64,000 nucleotides of DNA from Acinetobacter sp. ANC 4910 (GTDB taxonomy: Bacteria > Pseudomonadota > Gammaproteobacteria > Pseudomonadales > Moraxellaceae). The notes beneath the pieces were generated by a model. It did no database searches. It was not told the origin of the DNA and was given only the letters and a program-made list of their open reading frames with translations. The stretch's first letter is position 1. Each line of letters starts with the position of its first letter. Location of the stretch: contig NZ_SJNT01000014.1 in NCBI RefSeq assembly GCF_004331035.1, positions 22,508 through 86,507 on the forward strand, in the 5' to 3' direction. A program made the translations under genes and the position numbers. This document shows positions 18,325 through 29,167 of this stretch, in pieces.

Positions 18325-19731
18325 GTGGCGCAACAACCACTCGTTTTATTTGTAGATGACGAAGAAGACCTATGTACGCTGATGCAAATGATGCTCAGCC
18401 GTATGGGGATCGAGACGCATGTGGCTTATCGTTTAGCACAGGCCAAAAAAATGTTGTCTGAACATCACTATGATGTTTGTTTTACGGATTTAAATCTCCC
18501 TGACGGGAGTGGCTTGGAATTGGTTGAGGAAATTTCTCAACGATATCCGCAGTTACCTGTCGCAGTGCTGACGGCCTATGGCAATATGGATATTGCGATT
18601 GCCGCGCTCAAGGCGGGGGCTTTTGACTTTGTCAGTAAACCGATTAAACAAACCCATCTGGAACAGCTGTTACAAAAGGCTCTGAACAATCCTGTGCAGC
18701 AACAGGCTTCTAGCGAAGACGCACTTGAACAACGCATGCTGATTGGTCAGTCCGTACCCATCCAACAACTCCGTGTCACCTTAAAAAAGATTGCTCGCTC
18801 ACAAGCGCCAGTCTTTATTACAGGTGAATCTGGCACAGGCAAAGAAGTTGTTGCCAACTTGGTCCATCGTCTCAGTAATCGTAACGAAGGCCCTTTTATT
18901 GCGATTAACTGTGGTGCGATTCCTTCCGATCTACTCGAAAGTGAGTTATTTGGGCACAAAAAAGGCAGCTTTACTGGCGCAACACAAGATAAACAAGGTC
19001 TGATTCAATCTGCACATGGCGGTAGTTTATTTTTAGACGAAATTGCCGAACTGCCTTTGAATATGCAAGTCAAATTGCTGCGTGCGGTACAGGAAAAAAC
19101 CATTCGTCCAATTGGCTCAGATACTGAAATTGATGTCGATTTCCGTGTGATCAGTGCTAGCCACCAAGACCTCGAATCTCTAGTTCAGCAAGGTAAATTC
19201 CGCCAAGACCTATTTTTCCGCATTCATGTGATGGATTTGGTTATGCCGCCTCTCCGTGAACGTGGTCAAGACATTTTAATTCTCGCGCAACATTTTATTC
19301 ATAAAGTCTGCAGTGAATGGGAAATTGAAGTCAAAGCATTAACCGCTCGCGCGAAAGATTTCTTATTGGCACAGTACTATCCGGGTAATGTCCGTGAACT
19401 GCGTAACATCATCGAGCGGGCCATTACGTTAAGTGATGAGGATTATATTGATGTTCAGCATTTACAAAGTGCACCCTTACGCCGCAGTGTCTACACACCA
19501 GTATCATCAATCGAGCAAATGCTGACAACGCCTTCAGAATTAACGCTAGCACCTCGAAAATTACCAGATGAAGGTCTAGAGTTGTATTTAGAAAATATTG
19601 AAAAAGAGATTCTGCTCAATGCATTGAATATTACGCATTGGAATCGCACTTTGGCTGCCAAAAAACTGGGGATGTCCTTCCGCTCTTTGCGTTATCGCCT
19701 GAAAAAGTTTGGACTGGATACTGATGAATAA
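18325..19731 (+). CDS. pilR: Sigma-54-dependent response regulator PilR
   Basis: A 468-residue NtrC-family activator: receiver with phosphoacceptor D55, AAA+ domain with Walker A GESGTGKE (167-174), sigma-54 contact loop GSFTGA (214-219) and Walker B LFLDEIAEL, then a C-terminal Fis-type HTH (NRTLAAKKLG). The contact loop has Ser instead of the common Ala, which I recall as normal in PilR. It activates pilA with RpoN. The start is GTG with GGGG 7 nt upstream. Its stop codon directly abuts the stop codon of convergent ctpA. Confidence 0.92.
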   Translation: MAQQPLVLFVDDEEDLCTLMQMMLSRMGIETHVAYRLAQAKKMLSEHHYDVCFTDLNLPDGSGLELVEEISQRYPQLPVAVLTAYGNMDIAIAALKAGAFDFVSKPIKQTHLEQLLQKALNNPVQQQASSEDALEQRMLIGQSVPIQQLRVTLKKIARSQAPVFITGESGTGKEVVANLVHRLSNRNEGPFIAINCGAIPSDLLESELFGHKKGSFTGATQDKQGLIQSAHGGSLFLDEIAELPLNMQVKLLRAVQEKTIRPIGSDTEIDVDFRVISASHQDLESLVQQGKFRQDLFFRIHVMDLVMPPLRERGQDILILAQHFIHKVCSEWEIEVKALTARAKDFLLAQYYPGNVRELRNIIERAITLSDEDYIDVQHLQSAPLRRSVYTPVSSIEQMLTTPSELTLAPRKLPDEGLELYLENIEKEILLNALNITHWNRTLAAKKLGMSFRSLRYRLKKFGLDTDE

Positions 19732-20898
19732 TTAACGGCGATTAGCAATGATCTCTGCAGCATGCTCTAGATAGGTCTCTTCCTTCATATCATGTTGCAA
19801 GGGATATTGCTGATCGGGTTGAATGCCAATGCCTTCAATCATCTTCCCTGATGGCGTGTAATAATGGGATACCGTCATTTGCAGCGCAGTGCCATTCGAC
19901 AAAGGGAACAGTTTCTGGACCACGCCTTTACCATAACTTTTTTCCCCAATCACCCAAGCACGACGATGCTCTTTCATCGCAGCCGTAAAAACTTCTGCCG
20001 CAGATGCAGATCGAGCATTAATTAATACACCGACTTTAAGATTCTGAAATTCCGAACTAGGTAAAGCTTGAAATTGCTGATTGCCTTCTGAGCGACTTTT
20101 GGTGGTGACAATAATGCCCTGATTTAAAAACAGGTCTGCCGTTTCCACCGCTGCAGACAATAAACCACCTGGATTATTTCGTAAATCAATCAACACCGCC
20201 TTAAGACGGGATGGATTATTTTCTTCAATTAAACGCTTAATTTCATTGGCTGTATCTTGTTGAAACACGCGAACTTTAAGCAACAGTACTTGGTTATGTA
20301 GCAGTTGTGCCTCAATGTCTGTTTCAATTTTCTTGGTCCGAACCAAACTGATGGGCTTGGTGGTCTGCCCCAATTGCACACTTAAAGTCGAGCCAATTGA
20401 ACCATACAACAAAGCATTGACCTGTTCACGGTTCAGCTTTTTTAATTCTTGATCATCAATTTTAAAAACTGAAACACCATTGCGTAAGCCTTGCTTATAG
20501 GCATCGGCTTCTGGCTTAAGTCCTTGAATGGTCCATTGACGCTGATTGTCATAACTTAAATTAAAATCGACCGAAGCCAAGTCACCATCGGTATATTGCA
20601 CCAACTGCTTATAATCTTCGGGTGATAAATAACGAGAATAACGGTCTAAACCACTCACCAAACCTTGAATGGCTTGTTGGAAGAGTTGTTCATCATTTTT
20701 ATTATCGACGTAATTGTCTTTGACAATGCCATAAATCTGCACAAACTGCTGAATCGATTCAACAGGGACTTCGGGATAACTTTGTTCAACTTCGTCAAAA
20801 TCTGGCGCGGTGTCAGTCTCATTCACCGCACCTATCGCATGACCACAACACATGAATAACGCTGTTAAGGGAATAACAAATTTCAAGTGTTGTGTCAT
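19732..20898 (-). CDS. ctpA: Carboxy-terminal processing protease, S41 family
   Basis: A 388-residue periplasmic S41 protease. An N-terminal signal peptide (to about residue 24) precedes a PDZ domain (about 105-185) and the catalytic domain. The Ser-Lys dyad is inferred as S299 in NARSASAAE and K324 in SYGKG, 25 residues apart as in Prc. It is 23 nt downstream of gpmI and probably forms a gpmI-ctpA operon. CtpA proteins degrade misfolded or envelope-remodelling proteins such as peptidoglycan hydrolases. The convergent pilR ends at the adjacent base. Confidence 0.88.
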   Translation of the reverse strand: MTQHLKFVIPLTALFMCCGHAIGAVNETDTAPDFDEVEQSYPEVPVESIQQFVQIYGIVKDNYVDNKNDEQLFQQAIQGLVSGLDRYSRYLSPEDYKQLVQYTDGDLASVDFNLSYDNQRQWTIQGLKPEADAYKQGLRNGVSVFKIDDQELKKLNREQVNALLYGSIGSTLSVQLGQTTKPISLVRTKKIETDIEAQLLHNQVLLLKVRVFQQDTANEIKRLIEENNPSRLKAVLIDLRNNPGGLLSAAVETADLFLNQGIIVTTKSRSEGNQQFQALPSSEFQNLKVGVLINARSASAAEVFTAAMKEHRRAWVIGEKSYGKGVVQKLFPLSNGTALQMTVSHYYTPSGKMIEGIGIQPDQQYPLQHDMKEETYLEHAAEIIANRR

Positions 20899-20921
20899 TG
20901 ATTCACCTGTGAAAAAGCGAC

Positions 20922-22469
20922 TTAGGCTTGTAGGGTAATAAGATTACGCCCTTGCATTTCTGCTGGAACAGGCAATTGCATCAAATGTAATAAGGTTGGT
21001 GCAACATCTGCTAATACACCACCCTCTGCAATAGTGGCTTGCGTTGGACCCACATAAATAAATGGAACCAATTCTGTTGTATGTTGAGTATGAACTTGCC
21101 CGCTCACATAGTCTTGCATTTGCTCCACATTACCATGATCGGCAGTAATCAGCATATGGCCTTTGTTTGCCATCACAGCATCGTACACACGCCCCAAACA
21201 GGTATCCACCGCTTCTACGGCTTTTACTGCTGCTTGGAATACACCAGTATGTCCGACCATGTCACCATTGGCATAGTTCACCACCAACAGATCATATTCA
21301 CCCGAATTAATCGCCGCGACCAATTCATCAGTCACTTCATAAGCACTCATTTCTGGTTTTAAATCATAAGTCGCAACATTTGGTGATGGGATTAAAATAC
21401 GTTTTTCACCTGGATATTCGTCTTCACGACCACCACTAAAGAAGAAAGTCACATGTGCATATTTCTCAGTTTCCGCAATACGCAACTGTGTTTTACCTAA
21501 ATGAGAAAGGTATTCACCCAATGAGTTATGCAATGCTTCAGGCATATAGGCTACAGGCGCATCGATGGTTGCTTGATAACGCGTTAACATCACAAACATA
21601 GACAGATTAGGTACAACTTTACGTTCAAAGCCAGCAAAATCTTGCTCTACAAAAGCCTTGGTAATTTCACGCGCACGGTCAGCACGGAAGTTCATAAAGA
21701 CAATGCTGTCACCGTCTTGAACTTTAGCCACATCACCAATGCGTGTGGCTTTAACAAACTCATCAGATTCGTTCGCTGCATATGCTAGCTCTAAGCCTTC
21801 AACTGCCGTCGCAGCTGTACGCACTGCCTCACCTTCTGTTAATAGACGATAAGCTTGTTCAACGCGATCCCAACGATTATCACGATCCATGGCATAGTAA
21901 CGACCAATGAGGGTGGCAATACGTCCTTGATTTGGATATTGTGCAAATAAAGCATCGAGTTTTTCTAATGAAGGCTGCGCGCTTTTAGGTGGAGTATCAC
22001 GACCATCCAAGAAGGCATGTAAATATACTTGAACGCCACGTTTGAGTGCTAACTCTGCCATTGCCACAATATGGTCTTGGTGTGAATGTACACCACCTTC
22101 GGAGAGTAAGCCCATAATGTGGACTGCACCTTGAGCGGCTTTGGCTTTTTCAACTGCATCGATCAATACTTGCTGTTCAAAAAAAGCACCTGTACGGATG
22201 TCTTTGGTAATTCGGGTAAAATCTTGATACAGCACACGGCCTGCACCCAAATTCATATGACCGACTTCTGAGTTGCCCATTTGTCCATCTGGCAAGCCAA
22301 CATCTTCACCAGAACCAGAGATTAATCCATGTGGATGCTTTTGTTGCATAGCAGTCAAGTTTGGTCGTTGTGCTGCAAGGAAAGCATTATCTTTAACCGC
22401 TTCACGATGTCCAATACCATCCATAATTACCAATACGTGGGGGACTTTGCCAGCAGTTGCATCCGTCAT
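20922..22469 (-). CDS. gpmI: 2,3-bisphosphoglycerate-independent phosphoglycerate mutase
   Basis: A 515-residue Mn-dependent alkaline-phosphatase-superfamily enzyme interconverting 3- and 2-phosphoglycerate. The N-terminal metal motif is [12 protein letters not shown], and the nucleophile S67 lies in [12 protein letters not shown]. The C-terminal metal-binding [11 protein letters not shown] is intact. Length and all segments match GpmI. ctpA follows immediately. Confidence 0.96.
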   Translation of the reverse strand: MTDATAGKVPHVLVIMDGIGHREAVKDNAFLAAQRPNLTAMQQKHPHGLISGSGEDVGLPDGQMGNSEVGHMNLGAGRVLYQDFTRITKDIRTGAFFEQQVLIDAVEKAKAAQGAVHIMGLLSEGGVHSHQDHIVAMAELALKRGVQVYLHAFLDGRDTPPKSAQPSLEKLDALFAQYPNQGRIATLIGRYYAMDRDNRWDRVEQAYRLLTEGEAVRTAATAVEGLELAYAANESDEFVKATRIGDVAKVQDGDSIVFMNFRADRAREITKAFVEQDFAGFERKVVPNLSMFVMLTRYQATIDAPVAYMPEALHNSLGEYLSHLGKTQLRIAETEKYAHVTFFFSGGREDEYPGEKRILIPSPNVATYDLKPEMSAYEVTDELVAAINSGEYDLLVVNYANGDMVGHTGVFQAAVKAVEAVDTCLGRVYDAVMANKGHMLITADHGNVEQMQDYVSGQVHTQHTTELVPFIYVGPTQATIAEGGVLADVAPTLLHLMQLPVPAEMQGRNLITLQA

Positions 22470-22555
22470 GATTTACACTCTTGTCTATAAATTGGTCGCT
22501 ATATCTTACCGAATTTTCGTTCAAGACTCCATGTATGCGACAGGGTTAAACTCAC

Positions 22556-22586
22556 TTGTACAGATTGTTTTCTGCAATCTGTACAA
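22556..22586. terminator. Long hairpin after lptG, likely terminator
   Basis: TTGTACAGATTG (22556-22567) and CAATCTGTACAA (22575-22586) form a perfect 12-bp stem with a 7-nt loop. It begins 5 nt after the lptG stop. No clear T-run follows on the minus strand, so it may act as an RNA stabiliser rather than a strict intrinsic terminator. Confidence 0.5.
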
Positions 22587-22590
22587 ATTC

Positions 22591-23661
22591 TTAGCGGGCA
22601 CGGCGCAATAAATAGCCACCCACCACAAACATAAACACAATCGGTAGAAATACAAACCAAGCCGGGGATGGGCTATAAACCAAACTGGCATAACCCAGAA
22701 AATCCTGTAAATAGAAGAAACCTAGTCCAATAAATAAAGCAATCACCAAACGAAAGCCCATCGATTGTTGGCGTAATGGTCCAAAAATAAAAGAACAGGC
22801 AATCAAGACCAACGCAATTAATGCAAATGGAGAACCGACTTTTTGCCAGAATGCCAATTGGTAAGTTTTAGGCACTTGGCTATATTCATGCATATAACGC
22901 ATAAAGCTGACCAGTTGACTCGGCGATAAATCTTCAGGATCAATAGTGACCATATGGACATATTTCGGTTGTAATGCCAAAGCCAAAGGTTGTTGTGCTG
23001 CATCGCGTTTGACTGCATTACCTGCATCCTGAATTTCTACCTGTTCAGTGTCTTTTAAATTCCAACGACCATCTTGAACAAACTGTCCCTGCTCGGCATT
23101 CAATACACTATTTAAACGGTATTCTTGGTCAAAATCGACCACTTGAATATTACGCAATTGACCTTGTGAGTTAGCATAATCAATATAAATAAAGCGCTGC
23201 CCTTCACGCGTCCAATAGCCTTTTACTTCACCTAAAGCCGCAACACTCCGGTGACTTTTCACGCTCTTGGCCTGTTCATTGGTATAGGGAATCACCCATT
23301 CGCTTAATACGAAGGATAAAATCACCAGAATTAAAGCCGAACGGATCACCCAACCCACAATACGCCACAGGCTAATCCCGATGGAACGCATCACAATCAA
23401 TTCACTATTAGATGCCATGGTGCCTAAGCCCAACACCGCGCCAATTAAAGCAGAAATTGGTAAAATCTCATACAGATAGCGTGGTGCACCCCATAAGACA
23501 TAAATCAGGGCCTGCCAAGCGGTATAGGTGTCATTCAGCTCACTTAATTCACCCAAATAGGTAAATAGAATTTGTAATACCGACAAGACCGCTGTCGCCC
23601 CCAACATGGCATAGGCTGTGGTCTTAGTCACATGTTTCGCGACAATACGACGTGCAAACAT
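22591..23661 (-). CDS. lptG: LPS export permease LptG
   Basis: A 356-residue inner-membrane permease of the LptB2FG ABC transporter that extracts lipooligosaccharide. N-terminal and C-terminal pairs of three transmembrane segments enclose a periplasmic beta-jellyroll (residues about 130-260). The opening MFARRIVAKHVTKTT and the motif LGELSELNDTYT are LptG-like. It follows lptF by one nucleotide. Confidence 0.93.
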   Translation of the reverse strand: MFARRIVAKHVTKTTAYAMLGATAVLSVLQILFTYLGELSELNDTYTAWQALIYVLWGAPRYLYEILPISALIGAVLGLGTMASNSELIVMRSIGISLWRIVGWVIRSALILVILSFVLSEWVIPYTNEQAKSVKSHRSVAALGEVKGYWTREGQRFIYIDYANSQGQLRNIQVVDFDQEYRLNSVLNAEQGQFVQDGRWNLKDTEQVEIQDAGNAVKRDAAQQPLALALQPKYVHMVTIDPEDLSPSQLVSFMRYMHEYSQVPKTYQLAFWQKVGSPFALIALVLIACSFIFGPLRQQSMGFRLVIALFIGLGFFYLQDFLGYASLVYSPSPAWFVFLPIVFMFVVGGYLLRRAR

Positions 23662-23662
23662 T

Positions 23663-24763
23663 TTAAGACCTCACTCGCTGAATCTGTTTCTTAATTTTTG
23701 GGGCTAATTTTTGCTTACGAGAGAAAATCGCGGCTGCCATTGCATAGACAAAAAGCACCAACGGATAGGCCCAAATTCCAATTTCCTGTTTGCTGACCCG
23801 CGTTTTAATCGCCATCATCGCGACAATTAAACTGGCAAAAATTAACAGTGCAGGAAACAGTTTTAAATAACGTCCCTGACGTGGACTCACTTCAGACAAA
23901 GCCACAGCCAATGCTAATGCCACAATCATGACCAGTGGAACAAACATCCGCCAACCTAATTCGCTGGCCACAATTGGATCATTGCGGTTTTGCCATAATT
24001 TACTTGTGGTTAAGGCTTCAACCTCAGCACTTTCAAATTTAGCTTCTTTATCATTTTCTAAACGCAAACGATAACTTTGAAATTCGGCTTGGGTATATTT
24101 CGGTTGACCTGCATAGATTTCATAACGACGACCTTGTATCAAATCGACCACATTGGCGCTGTCATTGGCCACTTCAACGCGTGTTGCTTCTTTGGCCAGA
24201 ATCATGACGTCTGGCTTACCTTCTTTTTCTGCACGTTGGTAAAAGAAAATATCTTTCAGGTTTCGCCGATCTTCTGATAAATCACCGGCATAGATGGTAT
24301 ATCGACCCGAGGAAATAAACTCTTTAGGGCGAACCAAATCGAAACCCGTACGTACGGCCTGACTGGTGGTCAGCTGTTCAAACTGACGTAAGCCCCAAGG
24401 TGACATCCACAGCATTAACACACTCTGTAACAGCATAAACACCAAGGTCAATGGAATCAGCATTCGTGCCAGTTGATGTCGGCTGATGCCACTTCCATTC
24501 AGAACTGCCATTTCATGATCGACATATAAACGACCAAACACCAGCATGAGACCAATAAAGAAACCCAAAGGAAAAATCAGCGTTAAAAACTCAGGCAAAC
24601 GATAACCAATAATGCTGAATAAAATGCCTGCATCTAAACGACCTTGAGCAGCTATGCCGAAATACTTGATTAATCGGCCACCCATCATGATTAAGGTCAA
24701 TAAGCCAATCACAACCAATGAATTAGACACCACTTGCTTGACTAAATAACGCCGAATAATCAA
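23663..24763 (-). CDS. lptF: LPS export permease LptF
   Basis: A 366-residue inner-membrane permease, partner of LptG in LptB2FG. The start MIIRRYLVKQV is the typical LptF opening; six transmembrane segments flank a periplasmic jellyroll (about 130-255). It is transcribed divergently from pepA, the arrangement seen throughout gammaproteobacteria, and forms an operon with lptG. The two genes are 1 nt apart. Confidence 0.93.
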   Translation of the reverse strand: MIIRRYLVKQVVSNSLVVIGLLTLIMMGGRLIKYFGIAAQGRLDAGILFSIIGYRLPEFLTLIFPLGFFIGLMLVFGRLYVDHEMAVLNGSGISRHQLARMLIPLTLVFMLLQSVLMLWMSPWGLRQFEQLTTSQAVRTGFDLVRPKEFISSGRYTIYAGDLSEDRRNLKDIFFYQRAEKEGKPDVMILAKEATRVEVANDSANVVDLIQGRRYEIYAGQPKYTQAEFQSYRLRLENDKEAKFESAEVEALTTSKLWQNRNDPIVASELGWRMFVPLVMIVALALAVALSEVSPRQGRYLKLFPALLIFASLIVAMMAIKTRVSKQEIGIWAYPLVLFVYAMAAAIFSRKQKLAPKIKKQIQRVRS

Positions 24764-24913
24764 ATTGATTCTTCCAATTTCAAAAAGAGTAAAAACTACC
24801 GTTAGTTTACCCGAATGTTAAAAATATAAAACCTATTCCCCTGCTTCTGCATTGAAACTCGAACCATAAAAATGTTTCAATGGTTGAATGACTTAAAACC
24901 CTCAAAGGCGTGA

Positions 24914-26771
<1,858 letters not shown>

Positions 26772-26793
26772 TTGTTCAACCTTAGGGAGAAAT

Positions 26794-27429
26794 ATGGTGG
26801 CATTAAATGTCGGTCCAGATTTTAAACAGCGCTGGTTAGAAGCGCCTGAAGCTGTACGTCAGACATTTATGGATGACCTGAATCATATTTGTGATTTATT
26901 ACAGCCCGAGACACAGACACAGCTCTGGCTCGCAGCAGATCAGAAAGCCCAACAGCAAGCCCAGCAAACTGTTGAACAAGCCTATGCCGATCTAAAAGCA
27001 CGCCTGATTGAAGAAGCACGAGTTCGTCGTCAATTGGCTTTAGAACTGTCCTTGGCCAATAAACGTGCGGCTGCTGAACAATATGCACAACAACTCTTTG
27101 CGGATGAACAACGCCAATTTGCTGAGCAAACCCAAACCTTAGACCACTTGCGCCAGCATATTGAACAAGAAACACTGCACTATACCGAACGCTATCATGT
27201 CAATGATAGTCATCAAAATCTGAACTTTGCCCCGGGCATGGTGCATGTTTCAGATCAACAAATTTTGTCTGAATTAGAAACGGTACGTTTACGTTTAGAG
27301 CTTGAAGCTGAAGCCCACATTGAACAAGCGGTGAGTAAGTTCCGTAATAAATTACGTACCGCAGCACAAGAAGAAATTGAATATATATTACATAATTCTA
27401 ATTTTTCTGATTTAAAACCAAAAGTTTAA
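26794..27429 (+). CDS. Coiled-coil protein of unknown function next to holC
   Basis: A 211-residue protein rich in Gln, Glu, Ala and Leu, predicted to be largely coiled coil between residues 45 and 130, with no signal peptide or membrane segment. I recognise no domain. AGGGAG at 26784-26789 supports the ATG at 26794 over an in-frame start inside holC at 26746. It lies 22 nt behind holC, at the place normally held by valS, so it is probably transcribed with pepA-holC. A role in replication or nucleoid function is not claimed. Confidence 0.75.
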   Translation: MVALNVGPDFKQRWLEAPEAVRQTFMDDLNHICDLLQPETQTQLWLAADQKAQQQAQQTVEQAYADLKARLIEEARVRRQLALELSLANKRAAAEQYAQQLFADEQRQFAEQTQTLDHLRQHIEQETLHYTERYHVNDSHQNLNFAPGMVHVSDQQILSELETVRLRLELEAEAHIEQAVSKFRNKLRTAAQEEIEYILHNSNFSDLKPKV

Positions 27430-27448
27430 TTTTTCTACTTCAATTTTA

Positions 27449-27472
27449 TGTGTGTCATGAAACTGACACACA
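27449..27472. other. Hairpin after the coiled-coil gene
   Basis: TGTGTGTCA (27449-27457) and TGACACACA (27464-27472) form a perfect 9-bp stem with a 6-nt loop. No T-run follows. It may end the pepA operon or protect its mRNA. Confidence 0.4.
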
Positions 27473-27558
27473 AATGTCACAATATGGTCATCACTTTAAA
27501 ACAAAACGTTGAAGTGTTGACGCCAAAAATTGACATATCAATAAATTAGGAAGAAAAA

Positions 27559-27777
27559 ATGGACCTATTGAACCACGTTTCTCACCGCATTGCTGCTCTC
27601 GATTCAGGCGAACAATGGATTGTTTCTGCTCAAAAACTACTGCTTAGCCGCGCCGATTTTCAATCACTTTCGGTGTTTCTCTCGCGCGAGTCGGAAAAAG
27701 GACTTTTTAGCCTCTCCCCACAAGGATTCAGTGCGACTTGGCATGATGAACCTGTCGTGACCATTATTAAGCATTAA
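27559..27777 (+). CDS. Small uncharacterised protein
   Basis: A 72-residue soluble protein preceded by AGGAAG 8-9 nt before the ATG, which supports expression. It has an amphipathic N-terminal half (MDLLNHVSHRIAALDSGEQW) and ends with HDEPVVTIIKH. I recognise no family. It lies between the pepA-holC unit and convergent dedA. Confidence 0.65.
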   Translation: MDLLNHVSHRIAALDSGEQWIVSAQKLLLSRADFQSLSVFLSRESEKGLFSLSPQGFSATWHDEPVVTIIKH

Positions 27778-27803
27778 CCTTTAAATATTCGCCCGGTAAA
27801 GTC

Positions 27804-27829
27804 GAGTGACTTGTTTAAACGGGTCACTC
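27804..27829. other. Hairpin between convergent small gene and dedA
   Basis: GAGTGAC (27804-27810) and GTCACTC (27823-27829) form a 7-bp stem that overlaps the dedA stop codon. It may serve as a shared terminator, although there is no T-run. Confidence 0.35.
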
Positions 27830-28372
27830 TATAAACTCAAGGGTTGCAAAAAAGATATTACCGACGCCATAACCAATACTCAGTAAAATACCAATCCAGA
27901 TGAAACTTCCAATGGTGTTGTACCACATAAAACGGGAAAAATTCATCTCGCCTGCACCCGCAGCAAAAGGGGCAAATGAACGTACAAAGGGAATAAACCG
28001 CGCCAGAATAATGGTCTTACCACCATGTTTAACAAAATAATGGTTCGTCTTGCTTAAATACTCTGGCTTTATCCAACGTGAATGACGATGTAAATACTTA
28101 AAGCCCAGCTTTTTTCCGGTGTAATAATTCACGGCGTAACCCAATATCGCGGCAATCATGAGTAATGTTCCCATGCTATGCAGTTGAATAATGGCAGAGG
28201 ATGAGCACAACGCACCTACGGCGATCAATAAACTATCGCCAGGCAGAAAAAACATAAAAACAAAGCCCGTTTCTGCAAAAATAATCAGAAACAAAATGGC
28301 GTAAATCCAGACTCCATACTGCGACAATAGAAGCGGCAGTGTTTGTTCTAGATTTAGAAAAAAATCAAGCAT
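27824..28372 (-). CDS. DedA/SNARE-associated family membrane protein
   Basis: A 182-residue inner-membrane protein of the DedA family, proposed undecaprenyl-phosphate or phospholipid flippases. The conserved E in FAETGF, F-x-PGDSLL (FLPGDSLL) and the arginine motif ARFIPFVRSFAPFAAGAGEM are visible, with several transmembrane segments. DedA proteins affect envelope integrity and polymyxin tolerance in related bacteria. It stands alone with its own promoter presumably upstream of 28372. Confidence 0.88.
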   Translation of the reverse strand: MLDFFLNLEQTLPLLLSQYGVWIYAILFLIIFAETGFVFMFFLPGDSLLIAVGALCSSSAIIQLHSMGTLLMIAAILGYAVNYYTGKKLGFKYLHRHSRWIKPEYLSKTNHYFVKHGGKTIILARFIPFVRSFAPFAAGAGEMNFSRFMWYNTIGSFIWIGILLSIGYGVGNIFFATLEFIE

Positions 28373-28433
28373 TACATAAATCTACGCTAATCAATTTAAG
28401 TATCACGTGCTTTATTTCACTCGAATAGAAACG

Positions 28434-28461
28434 AAAACAGCCCTGTAGTTTAGGCTGTTTT
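28434..28461. terminator. Terminator after ribE
   Basis: AAAACAGCC (28434-28442) and GGCTGTTTT (28453-28461) form a 9-bp stem located about 20 nt past the ribE stop on the minus strand. The T-run is short. Confidence 0.55.
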
Positions 28462-28480
28462 CGCATCTGATATATACTTT

Positions 28481-29140
28481 TTATTTTAAAAAGCCGTTTG
28501 CCGCCAAGAAATCCATACTGATTTTTGACTGTGCTTGAGTCTCTGCGGCTTTATCGCCCAACAATAAACGTTCGATATAACGCGCCAAGACATCGACTTC
28601 CAAATTCACTTTCGAACCCGTTTTCCACGTCCCAATATTGGTCCGTTCTGCCGTATGTGGAATTAAGTTCAGGCTGATGATATTACCGCGTAAATGGTTA
28701 ATGGTTAAACTGACGCCATCTACAGTCACCGACCCTTTCTCGGCCAAATACTTGGCAATTTCTACAGGTGCCGTCACTTCAAAATAAAGTGAACGCGCAT
28801 CCTCACGAACCAAGGTAATCTCACCAACAGCATCAACATGACCGCTGACAATATGCCCACCAAAACGCGTGGTCGGCAACATGGCTTTTTCTACATTGAC
28901 TGGTTGACCAACTTTCCAGTGCCCCAACGTCGTTCGATTTAAACTTTCACGTGACACATCGGCGGCATACCAATTGTCACCCCATTCAATCACCGTTAAG
29001 CAAATCCCATTGGTGGCAATTGAGTCACCTAAGTGTACATCTGACATGTCCAAATTCGTTTGAATACGTAAACGTACATCACCGCCCACACTTTGCAAGC
29101 TTTCTACTCGACCAAGGCTTTCAATAATTCCTGTAAACAT
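28481..29140 (-). CDS. ribE: Riboflavin synthase alpha chain
   Basis: A 219-residue riboflavin synthase that dismutates two molecules of 6,7-dimethyl-8-ribityllumazine. Two lumazine-binding repeats are visible: MFTGIIESLG and GHIVSGHVDAVG, each with the SLTINH or CLTVIEWG pattern. It is the last gene of nrdR-ribD-methyltransferase-ribE. No FMN riboswitch was seen immediately upstream. Confidence 0.94.
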   Translation of the reverse strand: MFTGIIESLGRVESLQSVGGDVRLRIQTNLDMSDVHLGDSIATNGICLTVIEWGDNWYAADVSRESLNRTTLGHWKVGQPVNVEKAMLPTTRFGGHIVSGHVDAVGEITLVREDARSLYFEVTAPVEIAKYLAEKGSVTVDGVSLTINHLRGNIISLNLIPHTAERTNIGTWKTGSKVNLEVDVLARYIERLLLGDKAAETQAQSKISMDFLAANGFLK

Positions 29141-29167
29141 AATCTTTTCTCTTTCCTGAATTTGGAC

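Noticed and set aside
28373..29167. FMN riboswitch near ribE/ribD
   Set aside because: None of the conserved FMN-aptamer segments could be recognised around the rib genes.
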